From positions 186,001 to 250,000 of the forward strand of contig JAUSCS010000013.1 in assembly GCA_030651135.1 (NCBI GenBank): 64,000 nucleotides of DNA, given 5' to 3'. Source of the stretch: Candidatus Woesearchaeota archaeon (GTDB lineage Archaea; Nanobdellota; Nanobdellia; Woesearchaeales; JACPBO01). Numbering within the stretch: position 1 is the stretch's first letter; the number at the start of each line of letters is the position of its first letter. Made by a program: the position numbers and the translations under genes. Positions 23,325-31,307 of this stretch are shown here, one piece after another. Below the pieces are notes generated by a model that had not been told where the DNA came from, did no database searches, and saw nothing but the letters and a program-made list of their open reading frames with translations.

Positions 23325-25010
23325 TTACATCCTCTCCAAAACATCAATCCCTAGCATCTTAAGCCCGTTCTCTAAAACCTGCTTTGCGCAGCTCACCAGC
23401 AGCAGCCTTGCCTTCTTCAGATCTTCATCTTCCTTGAGGATCTGGCATGCATGATAGAATTCAGAGAATAATTTCGCCAGCTCAGAGAGGTAATTGGCGA
23501 TCATATGCGGCCTTAAATTTTCTGTTGCGTCATCAACTGTGTTTTTAAATTCAGACATTTTTTTTATTAATTCAACTTCTTCTTTTGAATTCAGCAGTGA
23601 ATAATCAATCTTCTCATCTATTTCCTTGCCGTATTTTTTAAGTATTGAGCAAGCCCTCACATAAGCATACTGCATATAAGGGCCGGAATCGCCTTCAAAG
23701 TTCAAAGCCCGCTCCCAGTTGAAATTAACATTTTTCTCAGCGCTCACCCTTAAAATAGAGTATTTTATTGCGCCATAGCCGATTATCCTTGAATTTTTCT
23801 CCAGCAGCTTCTTGCTTATCTTCGGCTCTCTTTTCAGTATCTCCTTTTCAGCCTTTTGCCTTGCCTCTTTCATAAAGTCTTCCAGTAAAACAAGGTTGCC
23901 CTCTCTTGTCGACATCTTGCTTTCCTGCAGCAAAACATGGGAATAATGCACAGCTTCAGGAGCTTTTAAATTCAGCAATTCAAGCGCTGCTTTTATCTGC
24001 TGGAAATAAAGCTTGTGGTCTTCCCCCAGTACAAGAATATTCCTGTCAGCTTTTTTGTTTATCTTGTCAGTTGTATAAGCAAGATCCCTTAAAGGATATA
24101 AAGAAGTTCCGTCTGCCCTTGTAAGAACTAAAACAGGGGATTTCATTGCAAGATCATGGCCTTCCTGGTTCAAAACAAGCCTCCCCTCATCATCAGTAAA
24201 CAACTTGCCTGTTTTTTTCAGCTTTTCCAGGACTTCTTTTGTAAGGTTTTTCCATAAATAGCCTGATTCATAGTCGAACTCGTCGTATTTTATTCCTAAC
24301 TCAGAGAATATCTTTGTCTGGCCTTTGATGCAGATCCCGACAACATCCTTGAATCTTTTTATTGTCTTTTTGTCTTTTTTCTCCAGTTCATTCAGCAGCC
24401 CGAAAATCTGCTTCTCGATTTCCGGGTTTGCCTCAGCCTTTTTGTTTATTTCAACATAAATTTTCAGCAGGTCATCGAATTCTATTTTTTTCCTAGCATT
24501 CCCGCATCCAAGAACAAGCATTGCAATCTGCTTTCCGACATCATTTACAAAGTAATGCGTTTCTACATCATATCCCTGAAATTTCAGAATCCTTACAATG
24601 GAGTCGCCGATCAATGCATTTCTTGCCCTGCCTACATGAGGCGAGGCATTTGGGTTAATGGAAGTGTGCTCAATCAGCGCTTTTTTATTTTTTCCGGTTC
24701 TGGATGCCCCGTATTTCTCTTTCTCATCCAATATTTTTTTCAGGGTATCTTTAATAATATCAATTTTCTTGATGAAAAAATTAACATAAGGCCCTTTCAC
24801 TTCAACCTTTTCAATAAAGGGGATTTTCTCCTTTTCGATCTTTGCCTTTAATTCATTCGCTATCTCAACCGGGTTTTTTCTGTAGATCTTTGACAATGAA
24901 AAGCACGGAAAAGCATAATCTCCAAGAGAATTATCAGGAGGGATCTCTAAATTGATTTCCGCCCTGATCTCTTTTTTCAGGATCTTTGTTATTTCTTCTT
25001 TATAATCCAT
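23325..25010 (-). CDS. argS: Arginyl-tRNA synthetase
   Basis: A class I synthetase, 561 residues. The N-terminal tRNA-recognition domain (residues 1 to about 85: NSLGDYAFPCFSLSKIYRKN) is followed by the Rossmann core with the HIGH-equivalent INPNASPHVGRARNALIGD near residue 115 and the KMS loop SKMSTREGNLVLLEDF near residue 360, and the helical anticodon-binding domain ending LENGLKMLGIDVLERM. HVGR replaces the common HVGH; this variant I associate with one archaeal ArgRS clade. tRNA-Arg(CCT) is encoded about 4 kb away. Confidence 0.95.
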   Translation of the reverse strand: MDYKEEITKILKKEIRAEINLEIPPDNSLGDYAFPCFSLSKIYRKNPVEIANELKAKIEKEKIPFIEKVEVKGPYVNFFIKKIDIIKDTLKKILDEKEKYGASRTGKNKKALIEHTSINPNASPHVGRARNALIGDSIVRILKFQGYDVETHYFVNDVGKQIAMLVLGCGNARKKIEFDDLLKIYVEINKKAEANPEIEKQIFGLLNELEKKDKKTIKRFKDVVGICIKGQTKIFSELGIKYDEFDYESGYLWKNLTKEVLEKLKKTGKLFTDDEGRLVLNQEGHDLAMKSPVLVLTRADGTSLYPLRDLAYTTDKINKKADRNILVLGEDHKLYFQQIKAALELLNLKAPEAVHYSHVLLQESKMSTREGNLVLLEDFMKEARQKAEKEILKREPKISKKLLEKNSRIIGYGAIKYSILRVSAEKNVNFNWERALNFEGDSGPYMQYAYVRACSILKKYGKEIDEKIDYSLLNSKEEVELIKKMSEFKNTVDDATENLRPHMIANYLSELAKLFSEFYHACQILKEDEDLKKARLLLVSCAKQVLENGLKMLGIDVLERM

Positions 25011-25057
25011 GATGCAGAAAAGAGAACAGCTTAAATATAAAGTTTTGGGTTTATTTG

Positions 25058-25186
25058 TTAAGCTTTTTCATACCCTTCCATAAACCCTTCTTCCCAGTCA
25101 TTTAGCTCGTCATTATCCCTTCCTTCTTCAGCTTTATTGTAAATGTCCATATCATCCTCATCATCAAACCAGTCGTCGACTTTCAT
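25058..25186 (-). CDS. 42-aa acidic protein with WEEGFMEG motif
   Basis: It encodes MKVDDWFDDEDDMDIYNKAE and ends DWEEGFMEGYEKA. It is strongly acidic and lacks cysteines. The segment DIY..EGR..DE...WEEGFMEG also occurs in the zinc-binding protein at 44091-44354, so the two are paralogues of which this one has lost, or never had, the zinc finger. RBS GGTGAT. Third gene of a three-gene operon of tiny proteins. Confidence 0.7.
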   Translation of the reverse strand: MKVDDWFDDEDDMDIYNKAEEGRDNDELNDWEEGFMEGYEKA

Positions 25187-25190
25187 TCTA

Positions 25191-25313
25191 TCACCCCCTG
25201 CGCTTTTTTAACTTCTTGAAATGCCTTGCGAATTCAGGATAATCCCGCTTTGAAAGGTTTAATTTAAGAAATTCTGCCAATTTTTTGATGTCCACTATTT
25301 TTTCCTTGATCAT
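25191..25313 (-). CDS. 40-aa basic protein
   Basis: It encodes MIKEKIVDIKKLAEFLKLNL and ends HFKKLKKRRG, a lysine-rich helical peptide. The start is preceded by GGTGAT, and its TGA lies 4 bases before the next start, with that gene's GGGGGTGAT formed by its own last codons. Second gene of the tiny-protein operon. No known family. Confidence 0.65.
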   Translation of the reverse strand: MIKEKIVDIKKLAEFLKLNLSKRDYPEFARHFKKLKKRRG

Positions 25314-25322
25314 TCTATCACC

Positions 25323-25460
25323 TTACAAAAACGTCGGAAGCCTTGTCTGAATCGCGCTTTTCCTTGGCGCTTCGTTTATTTTGTATTTTTTACTGTAAAG
25401 CAATCTCAAAAATGAACTTAAAATGCCTTTCTTTCCCAACTCTTTTTTGGCATAGCTCAT
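25323..25460 (-). CDS. 45-aa basic protein, first gene of the tiny-protein operon
   Basis: It encodes MSYAKKELGKKGILSSFLRL and ends RKSAIQTRLPTFL, a positively charged, possibly membrane-surface or nucleic-acid-binding peptide. GGTGGT precedes the ATG. A TATA-like ATTTAAATAG (about 25517-25527, reverse strand) and the palindrome at 25478-25490 lie upstream. No known family. Confidence 0.65.
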   Translation of the reverse strand: MSYAKKELGKKGILSSFLRLLYSKKYKINEAPRKSAIQTRLPTFL

Positions 25461-25477
25461 CTTACCACCCCGCGTCT

Positions 25478-25564
25478 ATTGATTATCAATAACGTATAAC
25501 GATGTAGATAAACAACTATTTAAATATTTCTATGCCAGAACATAGATAATCAATAATGATAATC
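25478..25564. promoter_or_regulatory. Shared operator region with GATAATC sites between divergent genes
   Basis: ATTGATTATCAAT (25478-25490) is a 13-bp palindrome containing GATAATC in reverse. Two more direct GATAATC sites lie at 25545-25551 and 25558-25564, the last touching the TATA box (CTTTATATAC, 25564-25573) of the HTH-PAS regulator. The palindrome lies between the tiny-protein operon promoter and its first start. The HTH-PAS protein is the obvious candidate to bind both. Confidence 0.5.
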
Positions 25565-25587
25565 TTTATATACAAATCAGGCTTTAT

Positions 25588-26169
25588 ATGGCTATGGTGA
25601 GTCTGGAAACGAAAAACAGGATTCTTGAGTTTGTAAAAAACAACGAGATGTGCTCTTCCACCGAGATTGCTGAAAAGCTGGGCATTAACCGGGTGACAAT
25701 TACCAAGTACCTTGCAATACTGTGCTCTGAAAGAATGATAAATTTCAAGCGCATAGGCATGGCGAAAGTCTGGTTCATTGAAAAATCTCCTCTTTTGGGG
25801 ATATTTGGCAGTGAAAACTACAATGAGAATCTTAAAAGGATGATGGACCTCATAGGGGAAGGGGTGATTGTTTTAAATGACAAAGGAGAAATAGTGTGGG
25901 TAAATGACTTAATCGAAAAGATAAATGGCAAATTAAAAAGCATAAAGGGCAGAATGTGCTATGAGATATTTAACAACGGCAAAATAAATGAGAATTGCCC
26001 GGCCATGCAGACCCTTAAGAACAGTAAAGTTCACCGCTCCAAATATCATACGATCTGCTCATTTTTCAAGAAGCGCTCTGCGCAGATAACGTCTTCTCCG
26101 ATATTTGACACTCACAAAAAGGTTGTCGGAGTGATAGAGATCGTCAAGTTCGAGGAAGAAGTGAAATAA
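25588..26169 (+). CDS. Winged-HTH regulator with PAS sensor domain
   Basis: 193 residues. Residues 1-70 are a winged HTH (MCSSTEIAEKLGINRVTITK, then YLAILCSERMINFKRIG). Residues about 85-190 form a PAS domain (GEGVIVLNDKGEIVWVNDLI and, at the end, VVGVIEIVKF) with two inner cysteines (RMCYEIF, NENCPAMQ) and a third in HTICSFF that could hold a cofactor or sense redox. TATA at 25564-25573 makes a leaderless mRNA likely, starting at ATG 25588 or 25594. It is divergent from the tiny-protein operon, which it may control. Confidence 0.8.
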   Translation: MAMVSLETKNRILEFVKNNEMCSSTEIAEKLGINRVTITKYLAILCSERMINFKRIGMAKVWFIEKSPLLGIFGSENYNENLKRMMDLIGEGVIVLNDKGEIVWVNDLIEKINGKLKSIKGRMCYEIFNNGKINENCPAMQTLKNSKVHRSKYHTICSFFKKRSAQITSSPIFDTHKKVVGVIEIVKFEEEVK

Positions 26170-26198
26170 TGGATTTAAATTGCTCAACCCAAGCAAAA

Positions 26199-26211
26199 AC
26201 CTTATAAATGA
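26199..26211 (+). promoter_or_regulatory. Promoter of tRNA-Thr
   Basis: CCTTATAAATGAA is a TATA-type box about 25-30 bases before the tRNA-Thr 5' end at 26233. It may also serve adk, which follows 52 bases after the tRNA. Confidence 0.45.
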
Positions 26212-26232
26212 AATAATAAATTCTTGCGTTAT

Positions 26233-26317
26233 GCCTCCGTGGCATAGTAGCTATTGCGGCTGACTTGTATCTATGCAAGCCATCAGCAGGTCGGGAGTGC
26301 AAATCTCCCCGGAGGCT
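26233..26317 (+). tRNA. tRNA-Thr (TGT) with a 12-nt anticodon-loop intron
   Basis: Acceptor GCCTCCG (26233-26239) pairs with CGGAGGC (26310-26316); discriminator T fits Thr. The anticodon stem GCTGA/TCAGC (26259-26263, 26283-26287) holds a 19-base loop. Removing TCTATGCAAGCC (26270-26281) after position 37 leaves CTTGTAA with anticodon TGT. CTTGTA of the exon pairs with TGCAAG of the intron, as in archaeal bulge-helix-bulge introns. Oddities: the D loop lacks the GG pair, and the T loop reads TGCAAAT with G in place of the usual T at position 55. Confidence 0.85.
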
Positions 26318-26368
26318 TTAAATCAAATTTAAGGCAAGCAAAAGCCGACGCAGGAGGCTTTGGTTACA

Positions 26369-26995
26369 ATGAAAATAATTTTACTGGGCCCGCCAGGCAT
26401 CGGAAAGGGAACAATTGCTAAGATGATCTCTTCTAAATACAGCATTCCGCAGGTTTCAACCGGAGATCTTCTCAGGACAAACATTGCAAAAGGCACATCA
26501 TTGGGAAAAGAAGCTAAAAAATACATGGATGCCGGCAAGCTTGTTCCTGATAACTTGGTTATTGATGTGCTTGCTGATAGATTGAACAAAACAGACTGCA
26601 AAAATGGATTTATTCTGGACGGTTTTCCAAGGACTATTCCGCAGGCCGAAGCATTGGATAAAATAGCCAAAATTGATGTTGTGATTAATTTTGAAGCGTC
26701 TGAGAAAACAATAATAAAAAGGTTGGGCGGAAGAAGGACGTGCAGCAAATGCGGCCATATTTTTCATATTGAAAACATACCGCCGAAAAAAGAGAATGTT
26801 TGCGACAAATGCGGCGGCAAGCTTTATTTGAGGGACGATGACAAACCAGAAGTTATAAAGCAGAGATTAAAGACATATAATGAGCTGACAGCTCCGCTAA
26901 TAGCATATTATTCTGCCAAAGATCTATTGGAAGAAATAAACGCAGAGAAAACTCCGGAAGAGATATTTGAAAGCGTTGTTTGTGTTTTGGAATGA
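26369..26995 (+). CDS. adk: Adenylate kinase
   Basis: 208 residues, ATP + AMP to 2 ADP. P-loop GPPGIGKGTIAKMI, AMP site STGDLLR, FILDGFPRT, and a zinc-type LID domain with two CxxC pairs (CSKCGHIFH and CDKCGGKLYLR). Start: ATG 26369 (MKIILLGPPG) follows AGGAGG at 26352-26357; an in-frame TTG at 26360 is less likely. It follows tRNA-Thr on the same strand. Confidence 0.96.
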   Translation: MKIILLGPPGIGKGTIAKMISSKYSIPQVSTGDLLRTNIAKGTSLGKEAKKYMDAGKLVPDNLVIDVLADRLNKTDCKNGFILDGFPRTIPQAEALDKIAKIDVVINFEASEKTIIKRLGGRRTCSKCGHIFHIENIPPKKENVCDKCGGKLYLRDDDKPEVIKQRLKTYNELTAPLIAYYSAKDLLEEINAEKTPEEIFESVVCVLE

Positions 26996-27020
26996 ATGAT
27001 TAAAAATTCTTAGAATACAC

Positions 27021-27974
27021 TCATTTCTCTTTTCTGTAAAACTTCGCTGCCTTCTCCGGGCTTATTGTGTTCATCACGTCATTTGTTGAGAATTCAAACC
27101 CCGCCCAGTAGGCAATTCTTGGGGCGATCTCGACATGGAAATGAAAGTCATGCTGCGCCGGGGCGTAATGGAAGTACAGGTTGTAGGAATCTGTAACCTT
27201 CATCACCCTGTCTAAAATCAAATTTATTATTTCAGCAAGGCTATGAAATTCTCTGTCGGTAAAATCTGTAAAAGTCTTAAAGTGCTTCTTCGGAAAGATC
27301 CATGCTTCATAGTTGAAGCGCGAGGCATAAGGCGCAAATGCAATAAAGGATCCATTTTCTTTTATAAACCTCGGAGAATTCCTTTCCTGCTTTATTATCT
27401 TGCAGTACGGGCAGCCATAGTTCTTGTCCATATATGCATCGAAGGCATTAAGCTCCTCTCTGACAAGTGTCGGAATAATCGGATATGAAATGATCTGGGC
27501 ATGTGAGTGCTGCAATGAAGCCCCTCCTTCTTTTCCTTCATTCTTGAAAACAACAACGTATTTTGCTTTCGGGTCCTTCAGCAGCTCTTTCACCCTTAAT
27601 GCATACACCTTGAAGATTTCTTTTTGGTCTTCTATTGGAAGATCTGACAGCTGCTTTGTGTGAAAAGGAGTTTCAATGACTATTTCATGCGAGCCATAGG
27701 CAGATGTTCTTTCAAGGAAGCCGCGTGTTATTATATTCGCAGACCCTACCTTGCTCACAGCAGGAAACTTATTTGGAATAACCCTTGCGCTCCATTTGCC
27801 GTCTTTTGTCACCCTGTAAATTTCAGGCGGGGAGAGGTTTTCATGGCCAGGGCAAAATGGGCAGGTTTTCTGTGGCTCAATCCTCACAAGTCTTTTGAAT
27901 TCCCTAGGCCTCCTTTTCCTGCCTTCAGTTATTATGACCCATCTGTCCAATAAGTAGTCTTTTCTTAATTCCAT
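27021..27974 (-). CDS. galT: Galactose-1-phosphate uridylyltransferase family
   Basis: 317 residues of the HIT-like GalT family. Zinc-type CPFCPGHE and CPYCKII, the nucleophile region SLQHSHAQIIS, and the final FHFHVEIAPR. It would exchange UMP between UDP-glucose and a sugar 1-phosphate. No galactokinase or epimerase is in the window, so use in making activated sugars for surface glycans (cluster at 29209-35628) is as likely as galactose catabolism. It is convergent with adk. Confidence 0.9.
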   Translation of the reverse strand: MELRKDYLLDRWVIITEGRKRRPREFKRLVRIEPQKTCPFCPGHENLSPPEIYRVTKDGKWSARVIPNKFPAVSKVGSANIITRGFLERTSAYGSHEIVIETPFHTKQLSDLPIEDQKEIFKVYALRVKELLKDPKAKYVVVFKNEGKEGGASLQHSHAQIISYPIIPTLVREELNAFDAYMDKNYGCPYCKIIKQERNSPRFIKENGSFIAFAPYASRFNYEAWIFPKKHFKTFTDFTDREFHSLAEIINLILDRVMKVTDSYNLYFHYAPAQHDFHFHVEIAPRIAYWAGFEFSTNDVMNTISPEKAAKFYRKEK

Positions 27975-28014
27975 TTTGTATTCAATTCATTCTTTTAATC
28001 GTTGTTTAAATAGT

Positions 28015-29040
28015 TTATTGTTTTTTGAACAGGAAGTCAACTGCAACAGTCGCATAGCTTCCTTTTTGAAGGCTGAATTTTATTGTTATTTTTTCTTTGT
28101 TTTTATTTAGCTCATCTTTTTCTTTTTTAATAATTTTAAAGCCTTTAATCTTAATGAACAAATTTCTCAATCCGCCTTCAGAACTTAATTCGGGAAGAAA
28201 CTTTAAAACAAAATCCCTCGGATTGATCTTTTCAGCTTCAAGGGTTTTTTTAATTATTTTTTTTAATTTTGGATTTTTAACGGCATCAAGATCCAAGCCA
28301 AATCCGATTAGCGGGATCTTCAGGTTTTTTTTATTTTTATAATTTTTCAAGAACACAGAAACAATATCATTCCATAAAAAGCTCTGATATGAGTGAATAT
28401 ACAGCCTTAAAACGCGCTTTGGAATGATCTTCAATGCAGCGTTATAGTTGTTTTTGTTATTTTCCAAAAAACCATTTATTTTTTCTTTCAGAAAGCCATC
28501 GTTTTCAATAATCAGCTCAATTGCTTCTTTAATTTTATTCTTTAGGATCAATTTTCCTATCTCGATGTTGTTTTTTGAGAATCTCTGCTCACCGTAATAA
28601 TTCGGAATCTTTAATTTGTTGCTTTTTATCATTTTTGTATTTTTCAAAAATACATTTATCTCTTTTTTATCTAAATTCCTAATAATAATCTCAAAACTAT
28701 TGCCTTCTAAATCGCCTAATGAGATTGGCTGGTCAGAATAACCAAGGAATTTCAGTTCGATATTTTTTATTTTCAGGTTGTTTATTTTTTCAAAAAAAGC
28801 ATCATTGAAAATTTTAATAGAAACAATCTGTTCGGTTATTGCTTCTTTATCTTTATTCCCGGCATAACCTATTTCTTTATTTTTTATATTTAATGAATGA
28901 GAAATAAGCTCTATTGCTTCTGGAGTTGAACAATTTCTTTTTTTCAATAAAAAAACCCCGTGACTGCCTTTTTCTTTCAACTTGATATTGCTTATCTCCT
29001 TTACAGCAAAATCCTCAGGAATCTGCTTTATTCTGTACAT
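28015..29040 (-). CDS. truD: tRNA pseudouridine synthase TruD
   Basis: 341 residues. Family marks are the opening KQIPEDFAVKEIS, IGYAGNKDKEAITEQ with the catalytic Asp, and NYYGEQRFS. It modifies U13 of tRNA in the D arm. Its DNA is the most AT-rich of the larger genes here, with many lysines and isoleucines. It diverges from tRNA-Arg, whose D arm carries an intron. Confidence 0.93.
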   Translation of the reverse strand: MYRIKQIPEDFAVKEISNIKLKEKGSHGVFLLKKRNCSTPEAIELISHSLNIKNKEIGYAGNKDKEAITEQIVSIKIFNDAFFEKINNLKIKNIELKFLGYSDQPISLGDLEGNSFEIIIRNLDKKEINVFLKNTKMIKSNKLKIPNYYGEQRFSKNNIEIGKLILKNKIKEAIELIIENDGFLKEKINGFLENNKNNYNAALKIIPKRVLRLYIHSYQSFLWNDIVSVFLKNYKNKKNLKIPLIGFGLDLDAVKNPKLKKIIKKTLEAEKINPRDFVLKFLPELSSEGGLRNLFIKIKGFKIIKKEKDELNKNKEKITIKFSLQKGSYATVAVDFLFKKQ

Positions 29041-29092
29041 AATCAGAAATAATCAAAAACTATTTAAAACCTTTACTAATAATATTGCATGT

Positions 29093-29199
29093 GGACCTGT
29101 AGCGCAGTCTGGTAACTTCAATGTTGGACAAATAGCGCGGCAGCCCCCTAAGCTGTAGGTCGGGAGTTCGAAACAAATGCGAAAGTCTCCCCAGGTCCG
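29093..29199 (+). tRNA. tRNA-Arg (CCT) with introns in the D loop and the T loop
   Basis: Acceptor GGACCTG (29093-29099) pairs with CAGGTCC (29192-29198). D stem GCGC (29102-29105) pairs with GCGC (29135-29138) only when about 20 bases (29115-29134) are removed. Anticodon stem 29140-29144/29152-29156 encloses CCCCTAA with anticodon CCT, and C at position 33 instead of T. T stem GGGAG/CTCCC (29162-29166, 29187-29191) encloses TTCGAA-T after removal of 13 bases (29173-29185). With both removed a textbook tRNA results. These are non-canonical intron sites; exact boundaries may shift by a base or two. Confidence 0.85.
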
Positions 29200-29208
29200 C
29201 TATTAAAA

Positions 29209-30183
29209 ATGAAAAAATGGATCATAATCTCAACATTGATCGGCATTGCATTATTCATATCTGTCTTCTTCAGGCTTGGATTGGGCGATGTCATTGAAAC
29301 ATTCAAAAAAGCCAATTTCATTTACCTTATCCCTTACTTGATCTTTTTCATTGCAATATTCATAGGCATACAGTACAGATTAAAAATCATATTAAAAGCC
29401 CATGGCTTCAGCATAAGCCTGCTGAAATTGCTGCCAATAGGCTTTTCAGGGTTTGCAGTAAGCTATTTGACGCCAAGCGCGCAGGTTGGCGGAGAGCCAG
29501 TCAGGGCTTATCTTTTAAGCAAGCAGGGCATGAAATATTCCAAAGCTTTGGCATCTGCTGTTATAGATAAATCGCTTGAATTGAGCGTCAATGCATTCTT
29601 CGCTTTTGTCGGCCTGATCCTTTTTTTACTGAAATTTGCATTGCCAAGAAAGGCTGAAATTGTGATATCTTTCAGCATAGTGCTTCTTATTGTTTTCCTA
29701 TTTGTTCTTTATTACAGGCTTGCCCGCGGGCTTGGATTTTTCAGCGAACTGTTCAGGATTCTGGGCTTTAACAGAATAAAATATAAGCACATCCTGAAAA
29801 TAGAGAAGACAATACTGGATATGGAAAGCCACATAACCAAGTTCTTCAAGCACAAAACTAAAACATTGATATTGACTTTGCTTCTCTCGCTGTTTTTATG
29901 GATATGCATGTTTCTGGAGTACAAGCTGGCATTGCTCATGTTCGGCCTTGATGCATCATTCTATGTAATATTTCTCGTCATAACAGTTGTCGGAATTGCT
30001 TATATTTTTCCTATCCCGGCAGCTCTTGGGGTGCTGGAAGTCGGCCAAGCGTCTTTGTTCGCCATTATAGGCCTTCCCGTCAGCATTGGCGTTGCTGCAA
30101 GCATTCTGCTGAGAGCAAGGGATTTAACATGGACTTTTCTTGGTTTGATAAATCTGTTTTTGCACGGCTTTAAAAGAAAATAA
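29209..30183 (+). CDS. LPG-synthase-TM / flippase-like membrane protein (UPF0104)
   Basis: 324 residues with about eight hydrophobic helices, beginning MKKWIIISTLIGIALFISVF. The family marks are GFAVSYLTPSAQVGGEPVRA and the C-terminal FPIPAALGVLEVGQASLF. The related region of MprF moves lipids across the membrane; stand-alone archaeal members are probably involved in lipid or glycolipid export. It starts 9 bases after tRNA-Arg, so the tRNA promoter probably drives it too. One base separates it from the next gene. Confidence 0.85.
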   Translation: MKKWIIISTLIGIALFISVFFRLGLGDVIETFKKANFIYLIPYLIFFIAIFIGIQYRLKIILKAHGFSISLLKLLPIGFSGFAVSYLTPSAQVGGEPVRAYLLSKQGMKYSKALASAVIDKSLELSVNAFFAFVGLILFLLKFALPRKAEIVISFSIVLLIVFLFVLYYRLARGLGFFSELFRILGFNRIKYKHILKIEKTILDMESHITKFFKHKTKTLILTLLLSLFLWICMFLEYKLALLMFGLDASFYVIFLVITVVGIAYIFPIPAALGVLEVGQASLFAIIGLPVSIGVAASILLRARDLTWTFLGLINLFLHGFKRK

Positions 30184-30184
30184 C

Positions 30185-31279
30185 ATGAAACTGATTCATT
30201 TAAAAGAAGGATTTAGAATTTTTAAAAAAAGCTTGAAGAGAAGATTTTTTGGGGTTAAAAAATACAATGGGAGTGCTGAGCAGATATGCAGGCAAATAAT
30301 CAAAGATTGCTGGAATGGAAGATATTTTCAGGCAAGCTCAGGCCATTTCTGCGAATTCTACACAAGGGATTTCGGTTTTTGCATTGAGGCATTGCTGAAA
30401 CTCGGCTATAAAGATGAAATTAAAAAAACACTGGAATATGTCCTGAACATTTTCGAAAAAAACAGGAAAATAACAACAACTATATCGCCCGATGGAATTC
30501 CGTTTGACTTCCCTTATTACGCAGTTGACTCTGTTCCTTATCTTATAAGAAGCTTGAGGATTTTTAATGATAAAAATTTAATCATAAGATATAATGCTTT
30601 TTTAAATAAAGAAATAAAAAAATTCTATGAAATTGTCTTCGATAAGGAAAAAGGGCTTGTCAAGGAGAATGCCTGCTTTTCCTCGATGAAGGACTATTCT
30701 GTAAGAAAAAGCAGCTGCTATGATAATGTGATGGCTGCAATGCTCAGCAATGAATTAAAAAAAATAGAAATCCTGGAAAATCCTTTTAAGGACTATGACT
30801 TTAAAAAAACAATAAAAGAAAAGTTCTGGACTGGCTCTTATTTTCTTGATGACCTGTCCGGCTCAAGCCATGTTGCAGGAGACGCAAATGTCTTTCCTTT
30901 CTGGAGCAATGTTTTTGATGACAAAAAAATGCTGAGATCATCAATTGAAGCGATCCAAAAAGAAGGGCTTGACAGTCCGTTTCCGTTGAAATACACAGGT
31001 AATACGGAAAAATTAAGAATGATAAATGCCGAATTTTTTGTCCCCGGCTATGAAAGAAGCAGCATATGGATGCACATGGGCCCTTTGTTTATTGGCTTGG
31101 TTAAAAAAATAAATAAGAATAAAGCCGAAGATTATGTTCAGCAATACAGATCGCTTATTGAAAAATATAAAAATTATCCTGAAGTGTTTGATGCAGATGG
31201 AAAGCCGTACAAAACCCCTTTTTATTATTCTGATGAAGGGATGCTGTGGGCAGCTATGTTTCTGGATTTAATATATTAA
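30185..31279 (+). CDS. (alpha/alpha)6-barrel glycosidase-like protein
   Basis: 364 residues resembling six-hairpin glycosidases (GH15-like): CEFYTRDFGFCIEALLKLGY near the N-terminus, TISPDGIPFDFPYYAVDSVP, FVPGYERSSIWMHMGP, and YYSDEGMLWAAMFLD. Acidic residues in the expected places (RDFGF, YYSDEG) suggest a hydrolase for a surface or storage glycan. No signal peptide is visible, so it probably acts in the cytoplasm. It begins 1 base after the flippase-like gene. Confidence 0.7.
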   Translation: MKLIHLKEGFRIFKKSLKRRFFGVKKYNGSAEQICRQIIKDCWNGRYFQASSGHFCEFYTRDFGFCIEALLKLGYKDEIKKTLEYVLNIFEKNRKITTTISPDGIPFDFPYYAVDSVPYLIRSLRIFNDKNLIIRYNAFLNKEIKKFYEIVFDKEKGLVKENACFSSMKDYSVRKSSCYDNVMAAMLSNELKKIEILENPFKDYDFKKTIKEKFWTGSYFLDDLSGSSHVAGDANVFPFWSNVFDDKKMLRSSIEAIQKEGLDSPFPLKYTGNTEKLRMINAEFFVPGYERSSIWMHMGPLFIGLVKKINKNKAEDYVQQYRSLIEKYKNYPEVFDADGKPYKTPFYYSDEGMLWAAMFLDLIY

Positions 31280-31307
31280 AGGTGGCCATTTTATTTTTCT
31301 TATCAAA

